Positions 21,501-31,789 of a stretch of DNA of 64,000 nt are shown here, in pieces. This stretch comes from Planctomycetota bacterium. Lineage in GTDB: Bacteria > Planctomycetota > UBA1135 > UBA2386. The stretch lies in contig JAEUHS010000059.1 in the NCBI GenBank assembly GCA_016794035.1, forward strand, positions 1 through 64,000. The letters are read 5' to 3'. Positions within the stretch are counted from its first letter, which is position 1; each line of letters opens with the position of its first letter. A program made the translations under genes and the position numbers. The notes under the pieces were generated by a model that was not told where the DNA came from, searched no databases, and saw only the letters and a list, made by a program, of their open reading frames with translations.

Positions 21501-22009
21501 TCGACAACGGCACCACGTTCATCGCCAAGTTCTCGGTGCTGTCGCTGGTGCACTCGTTCTTCGAGGCGGGCAGCACCACGAACACGCTGCGCATCCCGCA
21601 GCTGCCGCGACTGGAGATCCAGTCGCCGACCGACATCACCGAACTGATCGACCCGACGACGATCGACGTGCAGTTCGACGTCGATTGGACGCGCTGGGAC
21701 GGCATCCCGTACGCCGCGACCGGCACCTACAGCGAGAACGAGGCTCTGCTCGAGTACGTGCTGATGTACTCGAACGACGGCGGCACCACCTGGCTGTTCA
21801 TGCAGGACGATTCGCCGGCGACACCGGGGCAGCGGCCGGCGAGCGCCTACGTGGTGGCGGATGCCGGGGTCGGCGGCGAGACCTACTCGTGGAACGTGCC
21901 CTCGGCGGCGTTCCCGCAGGGCAGCTACCTGCTGCGCATCGACTGCTACCGGCAGGGCGCGCAGGTGCACTACTCGTACCACAAGACCAAGATCTTCATC
22001 CAACGCTGA
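18503..22009 (+). CDS. Giant pseudopilin-like secreted protein (prepilin N-terminal signal)
   Basis: A 1168-residue protein beginning with a class III (prepilin) signal: basic leader, then G/FTLVE at 11-16 with Glu at mature position 5, and a hydrophobic helix (about 16-37). Prepilin peptidase would cleave after G11 and the helix would be inserted in the membrane or a pseudopilus. The rest has no family I recognise; it is rich in Asn, Tyr, Thr and Ser, and ends in an Ig/FnIII-like stretch (YSNDGGTTWLF near 1090). Minor pseudopilins are usually 150-350 residues, so this is extreme. AGGAGAAG precedes ATG 18503. Followed after 8 bp by a second pseudopilin gene. Confidence 0.8.
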   Translation: MHATRIRQEEGFTLVELVFAFVILVVCSVALIDHLAVNYKTTATERDRVFAYTKAQAILSEVQGFVDRGQVNAAVDLDVLDDGVVNKTPLTIQTDAFGALVPASHVVSGNFQRKGQWVWSRRITVQPFVGLNNRNVRYVTVRVYKKDDSGVDRPMADLSAVINSAGSAFPTTQVFDIYLLAIENVPGWWVFMDSIKPFVESMVTDLETRNPGLSFRTHWITKATFGRNQGYRPYTNETTDSHAAISEVYHYPGRMPTGNASTFYYVPDNMRGRVNIDGVDRHGYDSSLNPHPYALADFFNHGMRYPDELALWQTRVADIEQREKDIVDAIALGNPPPAELDDMSKEPTMRLLLEDLYSNPDKYKNALMINLHGELLPMPALRNYSDAAKEPVAHPYERVVTHPEELRTKNNDAGVTDSLQLRMYAYRTNAREAATPDRMTDPMVVEIVGMNLTDSTSPTKLDASVTLQNIPGGVSVGGSSDYSVTWLAAKHATDSPASGEMYYTAEFVDPGGTAERFTRIYLFNTPLVAPPVTQSGLVYGLANTEQARLYWMPYIPSPVKAPSGVPSFDTMDLTKTGTGPKNTARWTARINPSVLTGSKFVDEDGNTYNPAGDVVLKVRTRIASGYGTSTDWQRSGTMWPPADRMMPDNQSVTYAWWTNSKEDVPFTERAQFNGDPRHVPYKDCFNGGDDFPNSYNWFHDALNNASENARADFTSLNTSNLYNRWNGEMSTDVPRYFQLLREGITKSAIVYTTLTGYSYYYLGLGNDIGYDSANGYPNSIPSDLTPHGSPSTTGYINTIIGQRRYVRSATGGGNYWWGMPWLGELYPDSDQAAWFDTSGGTMRGNLAAGTGSGQFYQGTCNSVYAGSNRTAYGTACNNYMQRTSAPGCTTLFNIGTSGSSFHHTSSSGNGTLTAVGQELADNYSMSMPNAAPITRPFGLNWSGSTGEHWSYAPYATKYTASLYRTYYTHASGVGSGLVKLVDPGNTSAAYVVVNGISNAVDNGTTFIAKFSVLSLVHSFFEAGSTTNTLRIPQLPRLEIQSPTDITELIDPTTIDVQFDVDWTRWDGIPYAATGTYSENEALLEYVLMYSNDGGTTWLFMQDDSPATPGQRPASAYVVADAGVGGETYSWNVPSAAFPQGSYLLRIDCYRQGAQVHYSYHKTKIFIQR

Positions 22010-22017
22010 GGCGCACC

Positions 22018-23052
22018 ATGGCCAGAACTCCCCATCACGCCGCCGCCGGCTTCAGCCTGCTCGAACTGATCGTGGCATCGGCGCTGCTCAGCATCATGGC
22101 GCTCGCCGTGTCGACTCTGTCGGTCTCCGGCGCCCAGGGGCAGGAGTACGCCGGGCGGCTCAACCGGGTCACCGAGCTGACGCAGGACGTGGTCGACAAG
22201 ATGCGGCTCGAGCTGGTCTCGAGCGTGCGTCTGTTCGGCAACGACGCCGAGGGCACCGGCAACCTGGCGCTGCTCGATCTCGGTGGCGCACCGGCGCCGC
22301 TGTCCGGATCGACGCTGCCGACGGTCAGCCCGGCGGCGAGCATCCGGACCGACACGGTGAGCAATCGGATCACCGGCAACTCGCTGTTCTTCACCAAGCT
22401 CGCCTGGACCGATCGCTTCGTCTGCACCAGCGGCCGCGACTACCTGGTCGACGTCTACCGGTGGGTGTACTACTACCTGACGCCGGTGGACGGTGGCCCG
22501 ACGCCGACGCGCGCCGTCGGCCTGGATCTGGCGCGGGTGCTCAGCGAACCGCTGGCCGATGCGTCGGCGATCGATCGCATCACCGATCCGGACGACCTGG
22601 CCGAGGTGCTGGAGCACCTGCACGAGGCGACCGCGGACGCCGACGGCGTCGTGCATGCGGCGTGCGAGGTCGTGTGGCAGCGCGGCGGCGACCCGACCGC
22701 GGTCGGCACGTTCCGGCAGATCGAGGACACCGTGTTCACCCTGTCGGACGACCCCGTGGACGGCAGGCCGGATCCGTGGGTGATCCAGCGCAACGACGCC
22801 GACAGCCACGGCCTGCTGGCGTACCGCCACCACTCGGTCGCCACGATCTACTCGCAGGCGAACTACGGCGTCGGGCGCTACGGCTGGGTCACCACGTCGG
22901 GCAGCGGTTTCCCGCACGGGCTCGAAGTGCAGGTCGTGGGCCCGAGTTCGGCCCGGCAGGTGCTGCTGCACCTGGTGGTCGCCAGCACCAGCCGGCGCGG
23001 CCGCCCGGCCTGGAGCGACCTGCAGGTGGTCGTCGACGGTCGCGATCTCTGA
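22018..23052 (+). CDS. Pseudopilin-like protein (prepilin N-terminal signal)
   Basis: A 344-residue protein with a prepilin cleavage site AAAG/FSLLE (Glu at mature +5) and one hydrophobic helix (about 13-33), resembling GspJ/PilW-type minor pseudopilins in position of the signal but with an unassigned C-terminal domain. The start is ATG 22018, 8 bp after the giant pseudopilin gene, so the two are almost certainly co-transcribed and may form one surface complex. No secretion ATPase, peptidase or secretin gene is in the window. Confidence 0.8.
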   Translation: MARTPHHAAAGFSLLELIVASALLSIMALAVSTLSVSGAQGQEYAGRLNRVTELTQDVVDKMRLELVSSVRLFGNDAEGTGNLALLDLGGAPAPLSGSTLPTVSPAASIRTDTVSNRITGNSLFFTKLAWTDRFVCTSGRDYLVDVYRWVYYYLTPVDGGPTPTRAVGLDLARVLSEPLADASAIDRITDPDDLAEVLEHLHEATADADGVVHAACEVVWQRGGDPTAVGTFRQIEDTVFTLSDDPVDGRPDPWVIQRNDADSHGLLAYRHHSVATIYSQANYGVGRYGWVTTSGSGFPHGLEVQVVGPSSARQVLLHLVVASTSRRGRPAWSDLQVVVDGRDL

Positions 23053-23159
23053 GCGCCGGCGCCCGGCGGTAGACGGCCTGCGCATGGCCGCGGGGCCGTC
23101 CCGGACGGGCGACCGGACCGGGTCGGCCGCCGCTCGGGCACCCGGGACCCGGTCGGGCA

Positions 23160-23188
23160 TTGATCCGCCGGGCCGCGCTCCCTACGCT
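23160..23188 (+). promoter_or_regulatory. Sigma70-type promoter for rpoZ
   Basis: TTGATC (23160-23165), a 17-bp spacer and TACGCT (23183-23188) stand about 45 bp before the rpoZ ATG. This is one of the best matches to the housekeeping consensus in the window. Confidence 0.5.
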
Positions 23189-23233
23189 GCTCCGCCCCTC
23201 AGGTCCGCCCACAGCCCCCGCGTCAGAAGCCAC

Positions 23234-23458
23234 ATGGAACAAAGCCTCCCCCAGGAGCTGGTCAAGCAGGTCGGCGGTTCGTTCCGCCTGACGACGTTGC
23301 TGCAGAAGCGCGTGCGCGAACTCGTGCGCGGCCAGAAGCCGCTGTTCGAGACCCGCGAACGCAACTACATCAAGATCGCCAGCGAGGAGCTGCGTCGCGG
23401 CCTGATCGAGCTGGTGGCCGACGAGGAGCAGACCGGCCCGACGCGCATCGAAGTCTGA
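23234..23458 (+). CDS. rpoZ: RNA polymerase omega subunit
   Basis: A 74-residue protein with the omega core: FRLTTLLQKRVRELVRG (about 16-32), then the KIASEELRRGLIEL block (about 47-60) that corresponds to the conserved ALREI region in other bacteria. Omega stabilises the beta-prime subunit of RNA polymerase. ATG 23234 has a sigma70-type promoter upstream. It converges with yyaL; the 73 bp between them hold only an imperfect GC hairpin. The assignment rests on a short but characteristic pattern. Confidence 0.75.
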   Translation: MEQSLPQELVKQVGGSFRLTTLLQKRVRELVRGQKPLFETRERNYIKIASEELRRGLIELVADEEQTGPTRIEV

Positions 23459-23531
23459 CCCGGGGTCGCGTCGCGGTGTCGGCGGCGACCCGGCCACGGC
23501 TCCCCGGGCAGGGCCTGTTCGGCGCGCGGCT

Positions 23532-25274
23532 TCAGCCCTGCCGGCGTTCGCTCTCGATCGTCTCGATCGCGAGCAGCAGTTCGTCCGGCGTGCGCGCGAC
23601 CGCGCGCGGCGTCGAGCCGACGCTGAGGTGGACGACCGGCGCGGCTTCGACCTGGAAGCCGCTGCGGCCGAGCAGCACGGGGTCGTGCTTCGGATCGAGC
23701 ATCTGCACGATGCGTGACGGCACGTAGGTCGACAGCGCGGTGCGCCGCAGTTCGACCGACGCCGCGGCGTTGCGGTCGCCGACGATGGTCAGGAACAGCG
23801 GTTCGTAGAAGATCAGGTCGACGGCGCGGCCGTAGCCGGCGACGTAGTAGCCGTACTCCTTGTAGTCCTGCGCGAACGACTCGAGCGCCGCGGTGGCCTC
23901 GCCGTAGAACTCGGGCCGCCGCGACAGGTACGACAGCCGCACCAGCGACTCCGCCATGGTCGCGTTGTCGAGGATCGAACGGTTGCGGCGCCGCATCGAG
24001 CCCTTGTTGCCGGGGTCGTGCAGGATGTCGAAGAAGCCGCCGGACGGCGCCTTGTGGCGCGCGATGCAGCGTTCGGCGATCGCCTCGGCGGGCAGCAACA
24101 GATCCGAGTCGCCGGCGTGCTGCGACGCGTCGATCAGCGCGCGGATCAGCAACGCCTGGTCGGCCAGCATGCCCGGCAGGTGGTAGGTGCCGTCCCAGTA
24201 GTGGTAGACGTCCTGGCCGTCGTAGAGGTGGTCGAGCAGGAACCGCAGCGTCTGCATCGCCCGGTCGCGCCAGTCGGGGCGCGACAGCACGGCGGATGCC
24301 TTCAGCAGGCTCGACACGGCCAGCGCATTCGCGTGGCAGTAGACGGTGCGATCGAGGGTCGGCGCGAGGCGCTCGGCGCGGGCCGCACGATCGCCGACGA
24401 AGTAGTCCTGGTCGCCGTTCTGGCTGCCGGCGAACGCGCCGGTGTGCTCGTCGCGCATCGTCGTCAGCATCCAGTCGACGATGCCCTGCGCGGTGCGACC
24501 GTACGCGTCGCGGCCGAACACTTGATAGGCCTCGAGGTAGGCGCGCAGCACCAGCGCGTTCTGGTCGAGCAGCTTCTCGTAGTTCGGCGTGTGCCAGTCC
24601 GGCGTGCGTGAGTAGCGGAAGAAGCCGCCGTCGACGATGTCGTGCAGGGGGCTCTCCATCATGCGATCGAGCGTCAGCACGACGACCTCGCGCATCTGTT
24701 CGTCGTCGCGCTTGCTGACCTGCACCAGCGCGAAGTCCAGCGCCTCGGGGTGCGGGAACTTGCTGCCCTCGCCGAAACCGCCGTGGCGGTGGTCGAGCTT
24801 GTCGTAGATCGCAAGCGCGATGTCGTCGACCATCTCGCGGCGCAACGTCGTGCGCACCACCGGTTCGCGGTCGTCGCGGTGCGCCCACAGCTCGCGCAGG
24901 CCCTTCTGGATGTCGTCCTTGCGCTTCTGCCAGGCGGTGCGCACGCGCTCGAGCTGGCGGCGCAGCTGCTCGGCGGTCAGGTAGTTCTCGTGCGCGATCA
25001 GTTCGCCGTCCGGCGTCAGCCACGCGATCGTCGGCCAGGCGCCGGTGCCGTAGCGCTGGTTGACGTCAGGACGCCGCTCGGCGTCGACGTGCACGGGCAC
25101 GAAGGCCTCTTCGACCAGTTGCACGACGCCCGGGTCGGTGAAGCTCTTGGCCATCAACTCGCGGCAGTACTGACACCATGGCGCGGTCAGCACCATCAGC
25201 ACCGGCCGATCGGCCGTCGCCGCGGCGCGCAGGGTGGCCGGCTCGAAGTGCTGCCATCGGATGTTGTCGGTCAT
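23532..25274 (-). CDS. YyaL/SPATA20-type thioredoxin-domain protein (DUF255)
   Basis: A 580-residue cytosolic protein with an N-terminal thioredoxin fold carrying WCQYC (W33-C37) and a C-terminal six-hairpin (alpha/alpha-barrel) region of the glycoside-hydrolase/epimerase type. Characteristic blocks are TAPWCQYCRELM, HVDAERRPDVNQRY, DKLDHRHGGFGEGSKFPHP, VDGGFFRYSRTPDWHTPNYEK and YHYWDG. The family is widespread and conserved, but its reaction is not established. ATG 25274. A 131-bp gap separates it from rsfS upstream on the coding strand's 3' side; I see no gene there. Confidence 0.88.
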   Translation of the reverse strand: MTDNIRWQHFEPATLRAAATADRPVLMVLTAPWCQYCRELMAKSFTDPGVVQLVEEAFVPVHVDAERRPDVNQRYGTGAWPTIAWLTPDGELIAHENYLTAEQLRRQLERVRTAWQKRKDDIQKGLRELWAHRDDREPVVRTTLRREMVDDIALAIYDKLDHRHGGFGEGSKFPHPEALDFALVQVSKRDDEQMREVVVLTLDRMMESPLHDIVDGGFFRYSRTPDWHTPNYEKLLDQNALVLRAYLEAYQVFGRDAYGRTAQGIVDWMLTTMRDEHTGAFAGSQNGDQDYFVGDRAARAERLAPTLDRTVYCHANALAVSSLLKASAVLSRPDWRDRAMQTLRFLLDHLYDGQDVYHYWDGTYHLPGMLADQALLIRALIDASQHAGDSDLLLPAEAIAERCIARHKAPSGGFFDILHDPGNKGSMRRRNRSILDNATMAESLVRLSYLSRRPEFYGEATAALESFAQDYKEYGYYVAGYGRAVDLIFYEPLFLTIVGDRNAAASVELRRTALSTYVPSRIVQMLDPKHDPVLLGRSGFQVEAAPVVHLSVGSTPRAVARTPDELLLAIETIESERRQG

Positions 25275-25405
25275 GACCGGTGAAGGTGGTCCGCGGTGGG
25301 AACGATCTGTCGAACGGGCCGAGCGGGATGGGGTCGGACGGGGCGCTTCCTTTTAGGGCAAGCGGTGGCGCCTGCCACCCTGCCCGCCGGGATGCAGCCG
25401 ACACC

Positions 25406-25957
25406 TCACTCCTGCGGTGTCGGCGCATCCGGCGGCGCGCCGGGCTTCTGCGGCAGGAAGGCGCCGAAGCCGTCGAGCGTCGGCTGGCGCACCTCGGTGC
25501 GGGCGACCGGCGCCGGCGCCAGGGGCGTGAACGGCACCCGCGGCACGTCGGCCCACAGGTCTTCGAGCGCGTAGTAGGCGCGGGCTTCCGGCAGGAACAG
25601 GTGCACGACCACGTCGTCGAAGTCGAGCAGCACCCAGTTCGATTCCTCGGTCTCGAGGCCGCCGGTGTTGCGCCGGCGCCGACCGCGGGTCGCCTTGCTC
25701 TCGAGATCGAGTTCCTTGGCCAGGGCCTGGCCCTGGCGGGTGCTGCCGACCGTGGCGATCACGAAGTAGTCGGCGATCACCAGCGGGCCGGACACGTCGA
25801 GCACGACGATGTCCTTCGCCTGCTTCTCGTCGAGCCGTTGCGCGATCGCCAGCGCCATCTGGCGCGCGGCGGGGTCCGGGGTGTTGATGGGACGCGGGGA
25901 ACGCTCGGTTGCGGAGGTGCTCAACTCTGACTTCTCGGGGCGCGGTGAGGAACGCAC
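25406..25957 (-). CDS. rsfS: Ribosomal silencing factor RsfS
   Basis: Binds uL14 on the 50S subunit and blocks subunit joining when nutrients are short. The RsfS core is clear: LAIAQRLDEKQAKDIVVLDV (about 35-54), IADYFVIATVGSTRQ, then ESNWVLLDFDDVVVHLF and AYYALEDLWAD. The 183-residue form is longer than usual (about 110-130): GTG 25957 gives a 32-residue N-terminal extension, and ATG 25861 would start just before the core. The C-terminal proline-rich tail (about 140-183) is also extra. Confidence 0.85.
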   Translation of the reverse strand: MRSSPRPEKSELSTSATERSPRPINTPDPAARQMALAIAQRLDEKQAKDIVVLDVSGPLVIADYFVIATVGSTRQGQALAKELDLESKATRGRRRRNTGGLETEESNWVLLDFDDVVVHLFLPEARAYYALEDLWADVPRVPFTPLAPAPVARTEVRQPTLDGFGAFLPQKPGAPPDAPTPQE

Positions 25958-26075
25958 GACGCCGGAAGGATAGCCGACGTCGTCGGGAGCGTAACCCCCC
26001 CGGTCCCGAAGCCAGCACCCGTGCCACGAACTCCGGTCGGCATGGCCGGCCGCGGCCCGGGACTGCCGCGTCGCC

Positions 26076-28172
<2,097 letters not shown>

Positions 28173-28281
28173 GGGGGTCGGGGTCGCCGGGAGCGAAGGT
28201 CCGGCGCTGAAAAGGGCGCGGCACGATAGCCGCGGGGGGGCTCGGGGGGCAAGGACGACTGCCGGCGCGGCGGCGCGGCCG

Positions 28282-29064
28282 TCATTCCCGATCGGGTGGT
28301 GGCGCCGGTTCGGCCGGCGGCGCGGGTTCGGCGGCGGCCTGGACCTCGAGGGCCGCGGCCGCGGGGCCCGTGGCGTCGGCCGCCGCTGCCGCCGCCGCAT
28401 CGCCCGAGATCGGGCGCTGCGGCGCGACGAACGTCTCCGCGGGCCGTCGGTGCAGCCGGCGCTGGCGGCGGCGCTTCCACAGCCAGAACCACAGGGCGAC
28501 CGCGATGCCGGCGCCGATCGAGCCCCAGAGCATGCCGCGTTCGACCTTCTGGACGGTGGCGATCGCGCTCTCGATCACGCCGGCGCCGCGGTAGCCGAGC
28601 CAGGTCAGCGTCGGCACCAGCACGGCGATGCCGAGGCCGTCGAGCAGCAGGAAGCGGCGCCACGGCATCTTCATCGTGCCAGCGGTGAAGAACGCGACCA
28701 CGCGCAGCCCGGCGACGAAGCGGGCGATGACGATCACCAGGTCGCCGCGCCGCCGGAACCATCGGTCGAAGATCGCCAGCCGCTGCTTGGTGACGAAGTA
28801 GCGCAGCCAGCGCAGGCGCAGCAGCCGCACGCCGAACACGCGGCCGAGCACGAACGGCACCAGGTCGCCGGCGAGGATCGAGCCGGCGCACCACAGCATC
28901 ATCCAGTGCAGCGACGCGTGCTCCGGGAACTTCGCGCACACGTAGCCGGCCGCCAGCAGGCCGATCTCCTCCGGCAGCGGCAAGCCGATCCCGCACAGCA
29001 GGAACACCAACGCCACCCCGAAGTAGGGGTACTCGGTGATGGCGTTGACGATCTGGTCGAACAT
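28282..29064 (-). CDS. DedA family membrane protein
   Basis: A 260-residue inner-membrane protein of the DedA/SNARE-associated family, linked to polyprenyl-phosphate or phospholipid flipping. Blocks: LCGIGLPLPEEIGLLAAGY, GSILAGDLVPFVLGR, FRRRGDLVIVIARFVAGLR with the conserved R, FFTAGTMKMPWRRF, and TWLGYRGAG. The last about 60 residues are an Ala/Pro/Glu-rich cytoplasmic tail. It starts 6 bp after the upstream gene of the ABC operon, so it is probably its last member. Confidence 0.88.
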   Translation of the reverse strand: MFDQIVNAITEYPYFGVALVFLLCGIGLPLPEEIGLLAAGYVCAKFPEHASLHWMMLWCAGSILAGDLVPFVLGRVFGVRLLRLRWLRYFVTKQRLAIFDRWFRRRGDLVIVIARFVAGLRVVAFFTAGTMKMPWRRFLLLDGLGIAVLVPTLTWLGYRGAGVIESAIATVQKVERGMLWGSIGAGIAVALWFWLWKRRRQRRLHRRPAETFVAPQRPISGDAAAAAAADATGPAAAALEVQAAAEPAPPAEPAPPPDRE

Positions 29065-29070
29065 GGCCGG

Positions 29071-29847
29071 TCAGCGCAGGTGGGGCCACAGCGGCTCGAA
29101 CCGCGGGTCGTCGTACACGGCGCCGAGGTCGACGTCGGTGTCGCCGGCGAGCCAGCGCCGCACTTCGTCGAGTCGCGTGGCCCACTCGGTGGCCAGTTGC
29201 CGGTCGCGGACTTCCGCGCTGCGCGAGATCGCGGTCGCGAGCACGCCGAGGGCCTGGGCCCGTTCGCCGGCGGCGAGCAGGCCGGCGGCGAGTTTCGGGG
29301 CCAGGAACGTGCGCTGCTCGCGCACCTCGGGGCTGCCGCGCAGCCGTTCGGCCTGGGCGAGGTAGCGGTCCGCCAGCGCCGCGGCGCCGCCGCCGGCCGC
29401 CAGCCGTTCGGCCAGCGCCGGTTGCTGCCGGCACGCGACCTCGGGCAGGAACGCCATCGTCTGCAGCAGTTCGACCTCGCGCCGCCCGGCGTCGGCGCGC
29501 GCCGATTCGAGCCAGGCCAGCGCGGTCTGCAGCCGGCGCCAGGCATCGGCACCGGTCGGATCGGCGGCGGCGCGGCGCTCGTCGAGCGCGAGGCGGTAGG
29601 CGAACACCGCGTGGCCGTCGGTCCAGGTCGGCATCAGGTCGAGCAACTGCCGCGCGCGGGCGAAGTACTCGGCGTCGTCGCCCGAGCGCTGCGCCTCGGC
29701 CAGCGCCGCCCAGGTGAACGGCAGCAACGCCGGCCGCACGAAGGCGCCGGCCAGCTGCCGCCACACCGCGGGCGTCGGCGGTGCGACCACCCAGGCGAGC
29801 GCCATGCACGCCGCGGCCGCGGCGTTTCGCAGGGATCGTCTCGTCAT
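29071..29847 (-). CDS. Exported alpha-helical protein of unknown function
   Basis: I do not recognise this 258-residue protein. It has a signal-like N terminus (basic residues, then hydrophobic about 8-25) and is otherwise helical and Ala/Arg/Glu-rich, with a TPR-like stretch (FARARQLLDLMPTWTDGHAV near 65-85) and a conserved-looking C terminus. Its start overlaps the stop of the membrane gene before it (ATGA), and the DedA gene follows 6 bp on, so it belongs to the ABC operon and may be its extracytoplasmic partner. Confidence 0.6.
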   Translation of the reverse strand: MTRRSLRNAAAAACMALAWVVAPPTPAVWRQLAGAFVRPALLPFTWAALAEAQRSGDDAEYFARARQLLDLMPTWTDGHAVFAYRLALDERRAAADPTGADAWRRLQTALAWLESARADAGRREVELLQTMAFLPEVACRQQPALAERLAAGGGAAALADRYLAQAERLRGSPEVREQRTFLAPKLAAGLLAAGERAQALGVLATAISRSAEVRDRQLATEWATRLDEVRRWLAGDTDVDLGAVYDDPRFEPLWPHLR

Positions 29848-30878
29848 CGCCCGAGCCTTCGGCGCAGCAGCATCGCGACGATCATGGCCAAAGACCCCGC
29901 CGCGAGGGAAGGGATGCACGCCGAGAACGTGCGGCCCGCGAGCACCTCGTGGCCGCGCAGCAGCGACCGCACCGCGTCGTCGGCCGGCCCGGCGCCGCCG
30001 ATCGTGCCTACGAACAGCAGCCCACCGGCCGCGGTCAGCACCGTCGGCAGCGTCGCCGCCGCCCCGAACAGCATCGCCAGCGCCAGCGCGACGAAGCTCG
30101 GCAGCAGGTAGATCCAGGCCGCCCGCACGCCGTTCCACAGGCCCGAGCGGGTGCCGGCTTCGACCGCGACCACCGCGCCGCGCGGGAACAGCAGCGGCAC
30201 CGTGCCCGACACGAACTCGAGTTCGAGGGTGTGCAGCGGCCGCGCCGGCAGGGGCACGCGCACGAGTTGCAGCGACTGTTCGAACGTCACTTCGGCGGCG
30301 GCGGCCGGGGCGCCGTCGACGTGCACGCGCACGTGGGTCGGCTGCCACGGCCCGGTCGGCGGCCCGGCGGCTGGGCGCAGCCGCACCTCGTCGAGCACGC
30401 GGTCGCCGAGCGCGAACGAGAGCCGCGGCTGCGTCGCGGTCAGCAGCGGTTGCGGCGGCACCGGCAGTTCGACGTGTGCCACCGCCGTCGCCGGCGCGCC
30501 GAGCAGCCGCGCGAAGCCCGTCATCAGCGGCAGTGTCAGCACCAGCTGCGCCAGCAGCGCGCCGGCCAGCGCGGCGCCGCAGCCGCGCAGGGGACCGCGC
30601 TGCAGCCGTTCGACCTGATCGCGGCCGGGTCGCCGCGCCGCGAACAGCGGCCAGAAGGTCGCCGCCGCCGCCGCGCAGGCGAACGCGGCCACGACCAGCG
30701 GCAGGTGCAGCCACGGCGTCTGCGCGCCGGGCGCGGTCTCGAGGCCGGCCAGCGGCGTGGTCGTGGCGGTGCGCAGCAGCGCGCTCGCGCCCGTCGCGCC
30801 CAGCACCGGCAGCAGCGCGCGCCGCAGGCAGTGCACGAACGTCAGCGTGAACGGGTGCCGCGCGCGCAGACCGGTCAT
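29844..30878 (-). CDS. Probable ABC-transporter membrane subunit
   Basis: A 344-residue membrane protein with hydrophobic segments near 20-35, 58-80, 100-122, 250-275, 280-300 and 320-338, and a beta-rich extracytoplasmic section of about 120 residues between the third and fourth. No named permease family is recognisable. It lies between an ABC ATPase gene (stop/start overlap TCA/CAT, that is ATGA on the coding strand) and a coupled exported protein, so permease function is inferred from context. Confidence 0.6.
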   Translation of the reverse strand: MTGLRARHPFTLTFVHCLRRALLPVLGATGASALLRTATTTPLAGLETAPGAQTPWLHLPLVVAAFACAAAAATFWPLFAARRPGRDQVERLQRGPLRGCGAALAGALLAQLVLTLPLMTGFARLLGAPATAVAHVELPVPPQPLLTATQPRLSFALGDRVLDEVRLRPAAGPPTGPWQPTHVRVHVDGAPAAAAEVTFEQSLQLVRVPLPARPLHTLELEFVSGTVPLLFPRGAVVAVEAGTRSGLWNGVRAAWIYLLPSFVALALAMLFGAAATLPTVLTAAGGLLFVGTIGGAGPADDAVRSLLRGHEVLAGRTFSACIPSLAAGSLAMIVAMLLRRRLGR

Positions 30879-31726
30879 GGCTGCCCGCCCCGAGGTCCGG
30901 CGAGCCGGCGGAACAGCGCGAACAGGTGCTGCCGCTGGCGTTCGACCGCCAGCACCTCGCCGCCGAGCCGGCGCGCCGCGTCGCCGAGCCGTGCGATCGC
31001 GCCGTCGTCGAGGCCGCGCACGACCAGCGCCTGCGCGTCGGTGCCGAGCAGGGCAGCCAGCGTGCCGCGCGCGCGCAGTTCGCCGGCCTGCAGCACGAGC
31101 ACCTCGTCGCAGATCTCCTCGACCTCGAGCAGCTGGTGCGACGCCATCAGCACCGCGGTGCCCGCGGCGGCGCGCTCGCGCAGGATCGCCATCACGGTCG
31201 CGCTGCCGAACGGATCCAGCCCGGCGGTCGGCTCGTCGAGCAGCAGCACCTCGGGGTCGCCGAGCAGCGCGGCGGCGAGCGCGAGCCGCCGCTGCATGCC
31301 GGTGCTGAAGGTGCGGATCCAGCGCCGGCCGGTGTGCCGCAGGTCGAGCCGTTCGAGCCAGCGCTCGGCGCGCGCGTCGGACTCGGCGTTCGGCAGGCCC
31401 AGCTCGGCGCCGACGTAGGCGAGGAACTCGCGCGCCGACAGCACATCGAGCGGCAGCGGGCCTTCGGGCTGGAACGCGACGCGGCGCCGCAGCGCGCGCG
31501 CGGTCGGCGGCTGGTCGAGCACGGTGGCGGTGCCGCCGGTCGGCAGCTGCAGCCCGGCGAGCACGCGCAGCAGGGTGGTCTTGCCCGAGCCGTTGGGGCC
31601 CAGCACGCCGACGATGCGGCCCGGCGCGAGGTCGAGGTCGAGCGGCCGCAGCGCGTCCACCGCCTGCTGCCGGCCGCGCCGCGGGAAGGTCACGGCGAGT
31701 TGGCGAGCCGAGATGGCAGTTGCCAT
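30875..31726 (-). CDS. ABC transporter ATP-binding protein
   Basis: A 283-residue ATPase of the ABC-2/drug or natA-like type: Walker A GPNGSGKTTL (about 43-52), Q-loop in AFQPEG, signature FSTGMQRRL, Walker B LLLDEPTAGLDP and H-loop ASHQ. The signature glutamine/methionine variant (STGMQ) is typical of ABC-2-like ATPases. First gene of a coupled four-gene operon with a membrane subunit, an exported helical protein and a DedA protein. ATG 31726. Substrate unknown. Confidence 0.88.
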   Translation of the reverse strand: MATAISARQLAVTFPRRGRQQAVDALRPLDLDLAPGRIVGVLGPNGSGKTTLLRVLAGLQLPTGGTATVLDQPPTARALRRRVAFQPEGPLPLDVLSAREFLAYVGAELGLPNAESDARAERWLERLDLRHTGRRWIRTFSTGMQRRLALAAALLGDPEVLLLDEPTAGLDPFGSATVMAILRERAAAGTAVLMASHQLLEVEEICDEVLVLQAGELRARGTLAALLGTDAQALVVRGLDDGAIARLGDAARRLGGEVLAVERQRQHLFALFRRLAGPRGGQP

Positions 31727-31746
31727 GTGGGCGCCGATGGTATCCT
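31720..31746 (+). promoter_or_regulatory. Putative promoter of the FHA gene
   Basis: TTGCCA (31720-31725), a short 15-bp spacer and TATCCT (31741-31746) precede the TTG start of the FHA gene by about 44 bp. The short spacer makes this tentative; the TATCCT box recurs elsewhere in the window. Confidence 0.3.
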
Positions 31747-31789
31747 GCGCCGCGTTCCCTTTCCTCGTGCGCGAGCGCGGAGCTTCGGC

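Noticed and set aside
18371..22003. A 1210-codon open frame on the minus strand, opposite the giant pseudopilin
   Set aside because: It lacks domains and has the Arg/Val/His-rich composition of an antisense frame in GC-rich DNA; the plus strand has a signal peptide and ribosome-binding site.
23460..23493. Imperfect GC inverted repeat between rpoZ and yyaL as a terminator
   Set aside because: It contains a bulge and has no T-run on either strand.
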